DNA of 46,189 nt from a candidate division KSB1 bacterium (GTDB taxonomy: Bacteria > Zhuqueibacterota > Zhuqueibacteria > Zhuqueibacterales > Zhuqueibacteraceae), in assembly GCA_034506175.1 (NCBI GenBank), contig JAPDQB010000051.1, positions 1-46,189 of the forward strand, read 5' to 3'. Below are positions 8,736 to 15,993 of the stretch, piece after piece. Under the pieces are notes generated by a model. That model searched no databases and was not told the origin of the DNA. It was given only the letters and a program-made list of their open reading frames with translations. Position numbers and translations under genes: made by a program. Position 1 is the first letter of the stretch. The number at the start of each line of letters is the position of its first letter.

Positions 8736-9650
8736 ATGCCTGATAGAGATTTCGGAAGGTTCGAGCCATTCCATTCGTTCAAAATGGTGGAGACCAAACC
8801 GCCTGTGGCGACGCGCTTTTTGCGCGCTGATTTTCCGGCGCTGAATGTGATGTTGTTTTTGTTGACGTGCGTCTCGACGTTTTATCACGGCTACATGAGC
8901 TCGCCAGGGAATAGTTTTGCCGATGGCTTTTGGTACGGTGGCGGCATCATTACGATTTTGTTGTGCCACGAAATGGGACATTATCTCATGTGCCAGCGCC
9001 ACGGCGTGCGCGCCACCCTGCCTTTCTTCATTCCGTTTCCGGTGTTTTCGCCGTTCGGAACGCTTGGCGCGGTCATTCGCATGGATTCACGCCTGCCCAA
9101 CCGGCGCGTCTTGTTCGACATCGGCGTCGCCGGGCCTCTTGCCGGCTTGGTGGTGACGATACCAGCAATCTATTTTGGCCTTCAGATGTCCGAAGTCCGC
9201 GCCGTTGCCGGCGCCGGCGAGGGCTTGACGCTTGGTGATTCCATTCTCTTTAGCGGGATGAGTTTCCTGATCAAAGGACCGCTTGCAGAAGGGCAGGATG
9301 TTTTTCTGCATCCGCTCGCGTATGCCGGCTGGGTCGGGCTGTTTGTGACCGCCTTGAATCTTTTGCCGATCGGCCAACTCGATGGCGGGCATATTCTTTA
9401 TGCGCTGATGGGTGAGCGCAGCGCGATCATTGGCCGTGTTGCCCTGGCTTCGTTTGCTTTGATGGGCATCATCGTCTTTCAGCGCTTTCCCGGTTGGGTC
9501 CCGTTCATCAGCTTGCTGTTGTGGTTTGGCCATCGTCATCCTTCCACTGAGGATTCTCATAAGCCGCTTGACTCCAAACGGCGCGCGCTGGCTTACTTGT
9601 CGTTCGCCATTTTCATTTTAGCATTTACTCCAATACCTTTTTACCTTTGA
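8736..9650 (+). CDS. Site-2-protease-type zinc metalloprotease (M50 family)
   Basis: 304 residues with several membrane helices. The zinc motif HEMGH lies near residues 78-82, followed by TLPFFIPFP and FGTLGAVIRM. The third ligand is in NLLPIGQLDGGH (near 215). The arrangement is that of intramembrane-cleaving M50 proteases, which cut transmembrane segments of regulators or substrates. No PDZ domain is apparent, and the short N-terminus precedes the first helix. It starts 24 bp after the SAM hydrolase gene and is probably cotranscribed. Target unknown. Confidence 0.9.
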   Translation: MPDRDFGRFEPFHSFKMVETKPPVATRFLRADFPALNVMLFLLTCVSTFYHGYMSSPGNSFADGFWYGGGIITILLCHEMGHYLMCQRHGVRATLPFFIPFPVFSPFGTLGAVIRMDSRLPNRRVLFDIGVAGPLAGLVVTIPAIYFGLQMSEVRAVAGAGEGLTLGDSILFSGMSFLIKGPLAEGQDVFLHPLAYAGWVGLFVTALNLLPIGQLDGGHILYALMGERSAIIGRVALASFALMGIIVFQRFPGWVPFISLLLWFGHRHPSTEDSHKPLDSKRRALAYLSFAIFILAFTPIPFYL

Positions 9651-9703
9651 GTTTCCGCTTGCCTTCGGCAAATAAAAAATCTGGCTGAAATCGTGGAGCT
9701 TGT

Positions 9704-10615
9704 ATGAACCAGCCAAGGGAAAAATGGATCGTCGTCGGTATTGGCGAAGTGGTATGGGACATTTATCGTGATGGCCGGCACGTGGGCGGCGGGCCGGCCA
9801 ATTTTGCCATTCACGCGGCGCAATTGGGCGACCAGGGGGTTTTAGTTTCTCGCGTGGGCGACGATGGCATGGGACGGGAATTGCTCGGCGTTTTGCGCCA
9901 ACGCCGGCTGCCACTCGAGTATGTACAGATTGATCCCAAGAAAATGACCGGCGCCGTCATGGTCACCCTCGATGTCAAGGGCATCCCCAACTTTCGCTGC
10001 TCGCACGACGTTGCGTTCGATTGTTTGCAATACACCCCGGAGCTCGAGGCTCTGGCGCCGCGTGCAGACGCGGTGATGTTCGGCGTGATTGCGCAGCGGT
10101 CTCCCGCGCCGCGCAAAACCATCTGGCGATTTTTGCAGGCGGCTCAAAAGGCGATACGCTTGTTTGATATGAGTTCGCCGGCCACGGCAGCAGCCTTCCC
10201 TGAAATTGTCCAGCACTCATTGGAAGCGGCTAACGTGGTCAAGATGAATCAAGTTGAATTGAAACTGCTGCAACGCCTGCTGCATCGGACGAGTGATTCG
10301 CCGCGCAAATTCATTGATTTTCTCATCAAAAAATTCTCTTTAAAAATCGTAGCGGTCACTTATGGCCACGCTGGCTGCGAGCTTTTTGATGCCAGCAGCG
10401 CCTGCCGGGTGGAAGGCTTGCCGGTTCACGCCATCGATACCACCGGCGCCGGTGACGCTTTTGCGGCAGCTTTGGTTCACAAGCTGTTGCGCGGCGCCCC
10501 GCTGCGCGAAATCGCCGAATTTGCCAACATACTTGGCGCGTTTCTCTGCACGCACAAAGGTGCAACGCCGATTTTTCGACTCGAAGATGTTGACGCTTTC
10601 CGCGAATCGCTGTGA
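9704..10615 (+). CDS. PfkB-family carbohydrate kinase (fructokinase-like)
   Basis: 303 residues with a ribokinase/PfkB fold. The N-terminal signature is GGGPANFAIHAAQLG, followed by VSRVGDDGMGRELLGVL, and the C-terminal ATP/catalytic motif DTTGAGDAFAAALVH lies near residue 245 with the catalytic aspartate. It should phosphorylate a sugar or related small molecule using ATP. The N-terminal GIGEVVWDIYRDG is closest in style to fructokinases, but the substrate cannot be assigned from sequence alone. Cytoplasmic. Confidence 0.88.
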   Translation: MNQPREKWIVVGIGEVVWDIYRDGRHVGGGPANFAIHAAQLGDQGVLVSRVGDDGMGRELLGVLRQRRLPLEYVQIDPKKMTGAVMVTLDVKGIPNFRCSHDVAFDCLQYTPELEALAPRADAVMFGVIAQRSPAPRKTIWRFLQAAQKAIRLFDMSSPATAAAFPEIVQHSLEAANVVKMNQVELKLLQRLLHRTSDSPRKFIDFLIKKFSLKIVAVTYGHAGCELFDASSACRVEGLPVHAIDTTGAGDAFAAALVHKLLRGAPLREIAEFANILGAFLCTHKGATPIFRLEDVDAFRESL

Positions 10616-10643
10616 ATTCGGTTTATTTTAAACGGAGGGTTTT

Positions 10644-11630
10644 ATGTCTTTGACTTTACCAAAGCGACATGCCTTAGCACATCTTCCCACACCCATTGAA
10701 AAATTGGAACGTCTTTCTCAACTTTTCGAAGGCCCGGATATTTATATCAAACGCGACGACCTCACCGGCATGGGTAAAACCGGCAACAAGGTTCGCAAGC
10801 TCGAGTTTCTTGTTGCCGAGGCTTTGCAGGAAGGCGCGCAATGTCTCATCACCTGCGGCGGCGCCCAATCCAATCATGCGCGCGCAACGGCGCTGGCGGC
10901 GGCGAAAACCGGTCTGGAGAGCCATTTGGTTTTGCGGGATTCGACGAGCAGCGACATTGACGGCAATTTGTTCATCGACCGTCTCGTCGGCGCGGAAGTG
11001 ACGTTCATCACTTCGCAAGAATATGAGCAGGTGGATGATATCATGCATCGCCTTGCCGAAGAGTATGCCCAGAAAGGCGTCAAGGCCTACGTCATTCCCG
11101 AGGGCGGCTCGACGGCTCTCGGGGCGCTGGGTTACGTGACGGCCATCGAAGAGGTTCGCCGGCAAATGGCGGCCATGCATGTGGAATTTGATCATATCAT
11201 TTCCGCCGTCGGCTCCGGCGGCACGATGGCGGGCATGCTGCTCGGCAAAAGCCTGTACGAGCTCAAAGCGCAAATTCACGGCATCAACGTTTGTGATGAC
11301 GCCTCTCATTTTCAAGAACGCATCAACAATATTATGCGCGAAGCCAAACGCCGGTTTGGTTTTGCCGTCACTTTGCAGAAGAAGGATATCAACGTCATTG
11401 ACGGCTATGTTGGGAAAGGGTATGGCCTGAGCCGGCAGGAGGAACTGGATTTGATCAAGCTGGTGGCGCGAACCGAAGGCATCATTTTGGATCCGGTTTA
11501 CACCGCCAAAGCCATGTTCGGCCTCAAAGATCAAATTCGCAAAGGCCGTTTCACCAAATCCGAAAAAGTTTTGTTCTGGCACACCGGCGGGATTTTTGGC
11601 TTGTTTCCCAAACGCGGTTTGTTCTTTTGA
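10644..11630 (+). CDS. D-cysteine desulfhydrase / ACC deaminase-family PLP enzyme
   Basis: 328 residues of the tryptophan-synthase-beta (fold type II) PLP superfamily. The motif MGKTGNKVRKLEFL carries the PLP lysine (near residue 49), CGGAQSNHARATA holds the substrate-binding serine, and AVGSGGTMAGML is the phosphate-binding glycine loop. The protein matches the DcyD / 1-aminocyclopropane-1-carboxylate deaminase group in length and motif order. Likely reaction: deamination or desulfhydration of a D-amino acid to a 2-oxo acid, with D-cysteine the usual substrate. A strong site GGAGG precedes ATG 10644. Last gene of the plus-strand block. Confidence 0.9.
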   Translation: MSLTLPKRHALAHLPTPIEKLERLSQLFEGPDIYIKRDDLTGMGKTGNKVRKLEFLVAEALQEGAQCLITCGGAQSNHARATALAAAKTGLESHLVLRDSTSSDIDGNLFIDRLVGAEVTFITSQEYEQVDDIMHRLAEEYAQKGVKAYVIPEGGSTALGALGYVTAIEEVRRQMAAMHVEFDHIISAVGSGGTMAGMLLGKSLYELKAQIHGINVCDDASHFQERINNIMREAKRRFGFAVTLQKKDINVIDGYVGKGYGLSRQEELDLIKLVARTEGIILDPVYTAKAMFGLKDQIRKGRFTKSEKVLFWHTGGIFGLFPKRGLFF

Positions 11631-11738
11631 TGGACGACAGACGGCTGGGGCGCGGGAGTTTTGCAAGATTTAAGAGGTTCTGTATAAATGGAGTCTGTCT
11701 TCAGGTTCAGTCTTGAAGTTCCTCTGAAAATAAGTTCG

Positions 11739-11799
11739 TCGTTGCGCCTTTAGGCGTCGGGCTCCCGACAAAAGTTGAACGCCTGAAGGCGACACGACA
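11739..11799. repeat. Hairpin repeat element, copy 1 (downstream of avd)
   Basis: A 61-bp imperfect stem-loop bounded by GTCGT and ACGAC. Its arms read GCGCCTTTAGGCGT and ACGCCTGAAGGCGA. A related 63-bp element at 12405-12467 lies on the other side of avd. The surrounding 11631-12059 gap has no gene: this hairpin, then two 63-bp units with a tail, then word-like repeats around 12037-12055. Confidence 0.7.
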
Positions 11800-11844
11800 A
11801 TCGTTTATTTTCATCATTATCGGGTGCCGCGCCCGGCATGGGCA

Positions 11845-12024
11845 ATTACCACGAAAATGCCGTAGCCCAAGCTTCCAGCCTGCATGCAGACAAGATCTCT
11901 GCGCTACATTACCACGAAAATGCCGTAGCCCAGGCTTCCAGCCTGCATGCAGACAAGATGTCTGCGCTACGTTTTCATCGTGATGGCTGTGCAAACGTAC
12001 ATGACAAATTCCTCGGAATGACAT
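11845..12024. repeat. Tandem 63-bp palindromic repeat with tail
   Basis: Two direct 63-bp units (11845-11907 and 11908-11970) are about 95% alike. Each starts ATTACCACGAAAATGCCG and contains two small hairpins, GGCTTCCAGCC and GCAGAC-5 nt-GTCTGC. A tail of about 54 bp follows (TTTTCATCGTGATGGCTGTG and onward). One unit plus the same tail recurs at 46063-46175. This looks like a REP/MITE-style extragenic repeat family. Any reading frame through it is a by-product. Confidence 0.85.
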
Positions 12025-12059
12025 CGAATCGGAACTGATTACTGGTAACTGAAAACTGC

Positions 12060-12398
12060 TCACCGCTTTTGTTGCTTAATCCAGCCGCCGAGATCGGAGC
12101 CGATCTCGTACAGCCGGTTGGAAGCAAACCCCATTTGCTTGGGGCTGAGAAATTTCATCCGCACGCACACCGCCAGCAGGCGGCGGAATTTCTCGAGGCG
12201 GAGGTTGGCGCGTTGCAATTTCTCCAGCTTCTCCTTGCTGTAATAAGCGTCGGCGACGTCTTCCAAAATATCGAACAGAATTTCAACGGCGCGGTTGCCG
12301 ACGAGAAACTTGTAATTGCGCGGAAAGCTTTCGAGATGCGGCAGAAACCAGACGATGAAGTCTTCGAGGCGGGTGAGCAGGTTGTCTTTTTGGGCCAT
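12060..12398 (-). CDS. avd: DGR accessory variability determinant (Avd), four-helix-bundle protein
   Basis: 112 residues, basic and helical, in the S23/Avd four-helix-bundle family. FIVWFLPHLESFPRNYKFLV, YYSKEKLEKLQRANLRLEK and the C-terminal EIGSDLGGWIKQQ match the usual bacterial Avd pattern. Avd forms a pentameric barrel that binds the DGR reverse transcriptase and the template RNA and is needed for mutagenic cDNA synthesis. It lies 286 bp downstream of the template repeat on the same strand. No RT gene follows it, which is where one is often found. The start codon at 12398 is only 6 nt from a hairpin repeat, and the only Shine-Dalgarno-like AAGGAG lies inside that stem. A free-standing S23-type protein is the alternative, but the adjacent TR/VR pair makes Avd much more likely. 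Confidence 0.9.
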   Translation of the reverse strand: MAQKDNLLTRLEDFIVWFLPHLESFPRNYKFLVGNRAVEILFDILEDVADAYYSKEKLEKLQRANLRLEKFRRLLAVCVRMKFLSPKQMGFASNRLYEIGSDLGGWIKQQKR

Positions 12399-12404
12399 GG
12401 TTTC

Positions 12405-12467
12405 GTCGTAGCTCCTTCAGGAGCGGGTGTTGATTTCGCAAACAGAGCGCCCTGAAGGCGCAACGAC
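12405..12467. repeat. Hairpin repeat element, copy 2 (abutting the avd start)
   Basis: A 63-bp element with GTCGT/ACGAC ends like copy 1. Its arms include GCTCCTTCAGGAGC and GCGCCCTGAAGGCGC, each self-complementary. It ends 6 nt before the avd start codon on the minus strand, so it probably supplies, and may hide, the avd ribosome binding site. Confidence 0.7.
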
Positions 12468-12545
12468 AAAAGTAAAAATGCCCGGCGCCGGCGTTCGTGG
12501 CGCATTTCGCGCCACTACCAGTCGCCGCCGGGCTATTTTATTTTT
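12468..12545. terminator. Structured element between template repeat and avd; possible two-way terminator
   Basis: An outer stem GCCCGGCG (12480-12487) pairs with CGCCGGGC (12526-12533) and encloses an inner hairpin GTGGCGC (12497-12503) / GCGCCAC (12509-12515). On the minus strand it is followed by ATTTTTACTTTTG, and on the plus strand by TATTTTATTTTTGG, so it could stop transcription both ways. It would end a template RNA started upstream of the TR before avd. Confidence 0.5.
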
Positions 12546-12683
12546 GGCCACGCTGGAAAGGCGTGACACCGGACAAGCGCTATGAACACCCATTGTTCCA
12601 CGCTCCGGCAACCCGTGAGCCGCCAAATTCCGGGAAAACGGGCCTGGGCTTTTTTTGCCATTTGCTCTTTGCCCCTTGCTGGG

Positions 12684-12801
12684 TGTTTTGGCGACGCGAA
12701 AGCCGACATTATTGTTGCGGTTGTCCGGCTCATTGTTGTTGCGGTTGGCGCACGCCACGTTGTGTGGATTATTGTTCCACGCGCCCCCGCGCAACACGCG
12801 C
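12684..12801 (-). repeat. DGR template repeat (TR)
   Basis: A 118-bp sequence, read on the minus strand, that aligns without gaps to the VR at 12973-13090 (offset 289). All 20 differences are at TR adenines (20 of 33); the other 85 positions are identical. The region corresponding to the diversified codons contains twelve AAC/AAT codons, so adenine mutagenesis there cannot create stop codons. This is the classic signature of DGR template repeats. A weak promoter candidate lies upstream (TTGAAA, 17 nt, AATATA, about 12832-12860 on the minus strand). The 3' side, about 12540-12683, would be the spacer RNA that RT-Avd uses for priming in studied DGRs. The TR lies within an open frame, but that frame is probably not a gene. 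Confidence 0.95.
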
Positions 12802-12865
12802 ACGATGAGCGCTTGCCCGTCAAACAATTGTCGTATATTGTCTTTTGGCCAAAGAGTTTCAAATT

Positions 12866-12913
12866 TCAAAAAAATTTTCGAGGCCAAAGCCCCGCACGGC
12901 GGGGCTTTGGCCT
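12866..12913 (-). terminator. Intrinsic terminator of the NACHT gene, between VR and TR
   Basis: A perfect 15-bp stem (12881-12895 with 12899-12913) and a 3-nt loop, followed on the minus strand by CGAAAATTTTTTTG. It begins about 57 nt after the target stop codon. It should end the NACHT transcript before the TR, so the TR RNA needs its own promoter. In studied DGRs a hairpin just downstream of the VR also aids homing, so this one may have a second role. Confidence 0.88.
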
Positions 12914-12969
12914 AAAGGCAGCGCAAAAGCAAAAAGAGAAAAGGGTAAAAGAGCAAAGTGAAAAGTGTA

Positions 12970-15900
12970 CTAAGTTCTGGCGACGCGAAAGCCGACAACA
13001 TTGATGCGGATGCCCGGCTCAACGCCGTTGCGGATGGCGCACGCCACGACGTGCGGAAGAAAGTACCACGCGCCCCCGCGCAACACGCGCGATTTTTGCT
13101 TTTCATCGTAAAAATCCTCACACCATTCCCAAACATTGCCGGCACTATCAACGCAGCCGTAAGGCGATTCGATTTTTTGTTTCTCAAAAAACTGGCCCAC
13201 TGGTGTGGTCATGGGCTTACCGGCAAATTTTTTCTGAAATTCTTTTTCCAACCAGGGCTTCCAATCTTTTTCAAAGTCCCACAAATCTCTTTCCGCCCAC
13301 CAACTGGCGTTGTTGCACTTTTCGCGATCCCATTCACTGCCCCACGGCCAGCGGCGGCCATCGATGCCGCGCGCCGCTTTTTCCCATTGCTGCTCGGTAG
13401 GCAAAACTTTGCCGGCCCATTTGCAGAAATCTTGCGCGTCATCCCAACTCACCAACACCACCGGATGCTTTTCCGCGCCTTTTGGAAAGTCGCGGCCATT
13501 CCAATTGTACGGTTTGGCCCAATCTCTTTTCACATTCGGGCTGCGATGTTCCGGGTTGGCTTTGAGAAAATGCTGATATTGCTCATTGGTCACCGGCGTT
13601 TTGTCCATCCAAAAACCTTTTTCGAGCACGGCGATTTGCGGCGGTAATCCGTATCCTTCCACGCCGAGCACGAAGGGCCCGGCCGGCACATAGACCATTT
13701 CCACTTCCAAGCCGCTCGGTAATTTGGAAACGTAGCGGCCGTCTTTGGTTTTTGTTATCCAATCCGGCAGGCCGTCTTTTTTCAGGCTGTCTTCCACCTG
13801 CTGCCGGTAAAATTCCCGCGGGCATTTCTCTGTCATCATTTCGGCGAGGAAGCCGATGCAATCTTGATCGATGGGTTGCGGCTTGGCGCTGCCGTCGAGC
13901 AGGCGCGGCTTTAATTCTTTGGCGGCGAGATAGCCGCGAAAGGAGCGATGCGAGAAAACGAAGAGATCGCCGGGCCCGGGCCGCAAAAACGAGCAGCTCA
14001 AAAATTCGCGGGTGTGATGCTCGACCTTCGCCGGCGAAGGTTTTTCATCTTCTTCCAGCAAAATCGGCTTCACCAGCGCTTCGGCCGCCGCGTAGTTGAT
14101 GCCGGTGCCCTCGGCGCGGTAGGAATCTGCCGCCAGTTTTTGCAGCAATTGAAAACGGGCGTCGTCCTTCAGCAGCAGGGTGCGCCCCTTTTGGTGCTGC
14201 TGGCGCGTCAGCTCGCCTTTCAAATATTCCTCGTACAAATTGGGCCGCGTCACCGGCGTGCGCGCGTCGAAGCGCGGCAGGGTTTGCGCGATCATTTCCA
14301 GCAGCACGGCCCGGCGGTCGAGGTCCTGCCGAAATCCGGGAATCGCCTGAATGCGCTCGTAATACGCTTTCCCGTCGCCGGTGCGATTGGGCAGCAGCGG
14401 CACGAGCCGGTTGAGAAATTCCTGCACCTGGCCGTCGTCCCACAATTGCAGCCACACGGTTTCGTAATCCGTGCGCCGGCCGTAAATCGCGCGTTTTCGG
14501 CCGGGCTGCAAGGCGTGTTCGAGCTGCTCCGGCTTCACAAAAAACTCCGGCCGGCTGGTGACGAGAACGCGGCTGGCTTCCGGCGCCGCCAGCAGCTCGA
14601 TGTGGCGCAAATGTTTTTCCACGGTGTCTTCGTCCACTCGCACCGCCATCTCGTCGAAGCCGTCGAGAATGAGCACGAACAGCCCGGCGGCGTTGAGCGC
14701 CTGAAACAGCTCGAAGCTCGGCTGCGCCACCTGGCAGTGGTGCGAAAGAAAAAACGTGATCAGCGCCTCGAGCTTGGGGGTTTCGGCAAAGTCGAGCAAA
14801 TTGATCAACAACGGCAAACGCGGGCGCGCCGCGGCGCCGGCCGGATTGCCGGCGGCGGATCGATCCTTGGCTTGCCGGTATTGTTGCGCCAGCTCGTAAG
14901 CCAGCATGCGGCTGAAGGTGGTTTTGCCGGTGCCGTATTCGCCGAGCACCATGAGCGGCGGCACGCGGCCGGGCCGATCGATCCAATTCCGCGCGTACGA
15001 TAAAAGATCGAAGGCCGCATCGGCTTCAACCGTGCGCTCCGTGCCGGCTTTTTGGTGGACGTAATATTTTTGCAGCGCCGGCAAATCGCTGTCCGGGCGC
15101 GCTTGGGTGAAGCTCCTGTCCAACTTATCGAGATAAATGGAAAAATCCATTAGCTCGGCGAGCAGGTCGTCATAGCGCCGGACTTCCCAGCCGTAGTCTT
15201 CCGCCAATTTCTGCGCGCTTGGCGCCAGGCCGGCGTCGCTGATGATGGTGCCGAAGTCGAGGCGCTCGTCGCGCTGCGCTTTTTCGAGCCGGCGGAGAAA
15301 GGCATCGAGCATCGCTTCGTCGGCCCGGCCTTGCTTGGTGCTGACGCATTGCACGACGGTGCGCACCGGCCGTCCGCGCAGCCGGTCGGTGACGAGAAAA
15401 TCGGCGCGGTGCTCGTCGCCCAAGGCAAAGCCGTCTTGGACTTGTGCGCCTTGCAGGATGAGCAGTTTTCGCACCTCGGCAGCAAAGCGGCGGTGTTCGA
15501 CAATGTCCGCGGGAATCGGCCGCAGCCAAATGAACTGCTGCTCCAAGCGAGCGGCTTCGGTTTCCCCCGCGGCTTGACGCACGGCTTCGAGCGCGCCGAC
15601 GCGGGTGATCAGCTCTTGCAAGGCAGACAAAATTTGCGCGCTGTGGTCGGATTGTGCTTGCAGCAATTGCGTGATTTCATCGAGCACCGCCTGTTTTGCA
15701 GCCTCGGTGTCGGCGTCATAAAATTTTTGGACAAAGCCGGCAAGCAGATTGCCGCCGACGCCGCTGATGATTTGGGTGATGATTTGCGCCACCGGCCCGG
15801 CGCTGATCGCCGCCAGCGGCGCGATGATGCCGCCAAGAAAAAGGCCCATCAAAGTCGGCGGTCCGGCTTGCTTAAGCCCCGACCCCAATTCTGTGATGGC

Positions 15901-15978
15901 GGTAATAATCCGTTCGTGAATTTGGGGGCGGGCTTCAGCGAGCAGTTTTTCGGAGTCGGAAACTTGGGGATCGGGCAT
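12970..15978 (-). CDS. DGR target: nuclease-fold-like / NACHT NTPase / formylglycine-generating-enzyme (CLec) protein
   Basis: A 1002-residue multidomain protein. Residues about 35-85 are hydrophobic and glycine/alanine-rich (GLFLGGIIAPLAAISAGPVA), possibly membrane-active. Residues about 160-280 look like a restriction-endonuclease fold (EHRRFAAEVRKLL, ADFLV, TVVQCVSTKQ), although the usual QxK lysine is not in its standard place. A NACHT/STAND ATPase follows, with Walker A GEYGTGKTTF (near 344) and Walker B LFVLILDGFDEMA (near 433), then VLVTSRPEF. From about 750 to the end is a FGE-sulfatase/C-type-lectin domain (EMVYVPAGPF, VTNEQYQHFL, GNVWEWCEDFY, RVLRGGAW, GFRVA). The last 39 residues are the variable repeat. 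Known DGR targets include NACHT-linked CLec proteins in predicted conflict systems; sensing of a foreign ligand followed by effector activation is inferred. GGGAGAA precedes the start, and the coiled-coil gene ends 15 bp upstream. Confidence 0.93.
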   Translation of the reverse strand: MPDPQVSDSEKLLAEARPQIHERIITAITELGSGLKQAGPPTLMGLFLGGIIAPLAAISAGPVAQIITQIISGVGGNLLAGFVQKFYDADTEAAKQAVLDEITQLLQAQSDHSAQILSALQELITRVGALEAVRQAAGETEAARLEQQFIWLRPIPADIVEHRRFAAEVRKLLILQGAQVQDGFALGDEHRADFLVTDRLRGRPVRTVVQCVSTKQGRADEAMLDAFLRRLEKAQRDERLDFGTIISDAGLAPSAQKLAEDYGWEVRRYDDLLAELMDFSIYLDKLDRSFTQARPDSDLPALQKYYVHQKAGTERTVEADAAFDLLSYARNWIDRPGRVPPLMVLGEYGTGKTTFSRMLAYELAQQYRQAKDRSAAGNPAGAAARPRLPLLINLLDFAETPKLEALITFFLSHHCQVAQPSFELFQALNAAGLFVLILDGFDEMAVRVDEDTVEKHLRHIELLAAPEASRVLVTSRPEFFVKPEQLEHALQPGRKRAIYGRRTDYETVWLQLWDDGQVQEFLNRLVPLLPNRTGDGKAYYERIQAIPGFRQDLDRRAVLLEMIAQTLPRFDARTPVTRPNLYEEYLKGELTRQQHQKGRTLLLKDDARFQLLQKLAADSYRAEGTGINYAAAEALVKPILLEEDEKPSPAKVEHHTREFLSCSFLRPGPGDLFVFSHRSFRGYLAAKELKPRLLDGSAKPQPIDQDCIGFLAEMMTEKCPREFYRQQVEDSLKKDGLPDWITKTKDGRYVSKLPSGLEVEMVYVPAGPFVLGVEGYGLPPQIAVLEKGFWMDKTPVTNEQYQHFLKANPEHRSPNVKRDWAKPYNWNGRDFPKGAEKHPVVLVSWDDAQDFCKWAGKVLPTEQQWEKAARGIDGRRWPWGSEWDREKCNNASWWAERDLWDFEKDWKPWLEKEFQKKFAGKPMTTPVGQFFEKQKIESPYGCVDSAGNVWEWCEDFYDEKQKSRVLRGGAWYFLPHVVACAIRNGVEPGIRINVVGFRVART
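12973..13090 (-). repeat. DGR variable repeat (VR)
   Basis: The last 118 coding bases before the stop of the NACHT protein, codons 964-1002. The 25 bases at its 5' end (minus strand) and the block encoding GFRVA at its 3' end match the TR exactly. The latter is where an IMH-type homing signal would lie. Twelve codons in the core differ from the TR, eleven of them changing the amino acid: Asn to Tyr, Phe, Leu, Val, Ile or Gly and one Asp to Gly. One more Lys to Arg change lies near the end. Confidence 0.95.
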
Positions 15979-15993
15979 GAGATTCTCCCAGGA

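Noticed and set aside
10674..11666. 330-codon antisense frame over the desulfhydrase gene, and similar long frames opposite the RND, TolC, murA and NACHT genes
   Set aside because: They mirror strongly recognised genes and have no family motifs or ribosome binding sites; they reflect codon bias of the true strand.
11845..12024. CRISPR array
   Set aside because: Two adjacent units with no unique spacers, internal hairpins, and no cas genes.
11707..12063. Minus-strand frame of 118 codons through the repeats
   Set aside because: Its translation repeats the 63-bp unit (CLHAGWKPGLRHFRGN twice) and has no protein character.
12417..12887. Separate coding gene containing the template repeat
   Set aside because: Only the TR part resembles protein; flanks are unlike any family and AAY-rich sequence is naturally stop-poor.
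12868..12913. Hairpin as only a repeat element
   Set aside because: The stem is perfect and followed by a T-run directly after a gene stop, so a terminator is the better call.
12684..13090. TR/VR pair as an ordinary duplication of a gene's 3' end
   Set aside because: Ordinary divergence would scatter over all bases; here all 20 changes are at adenines of one copy and none at the other 85 positions.
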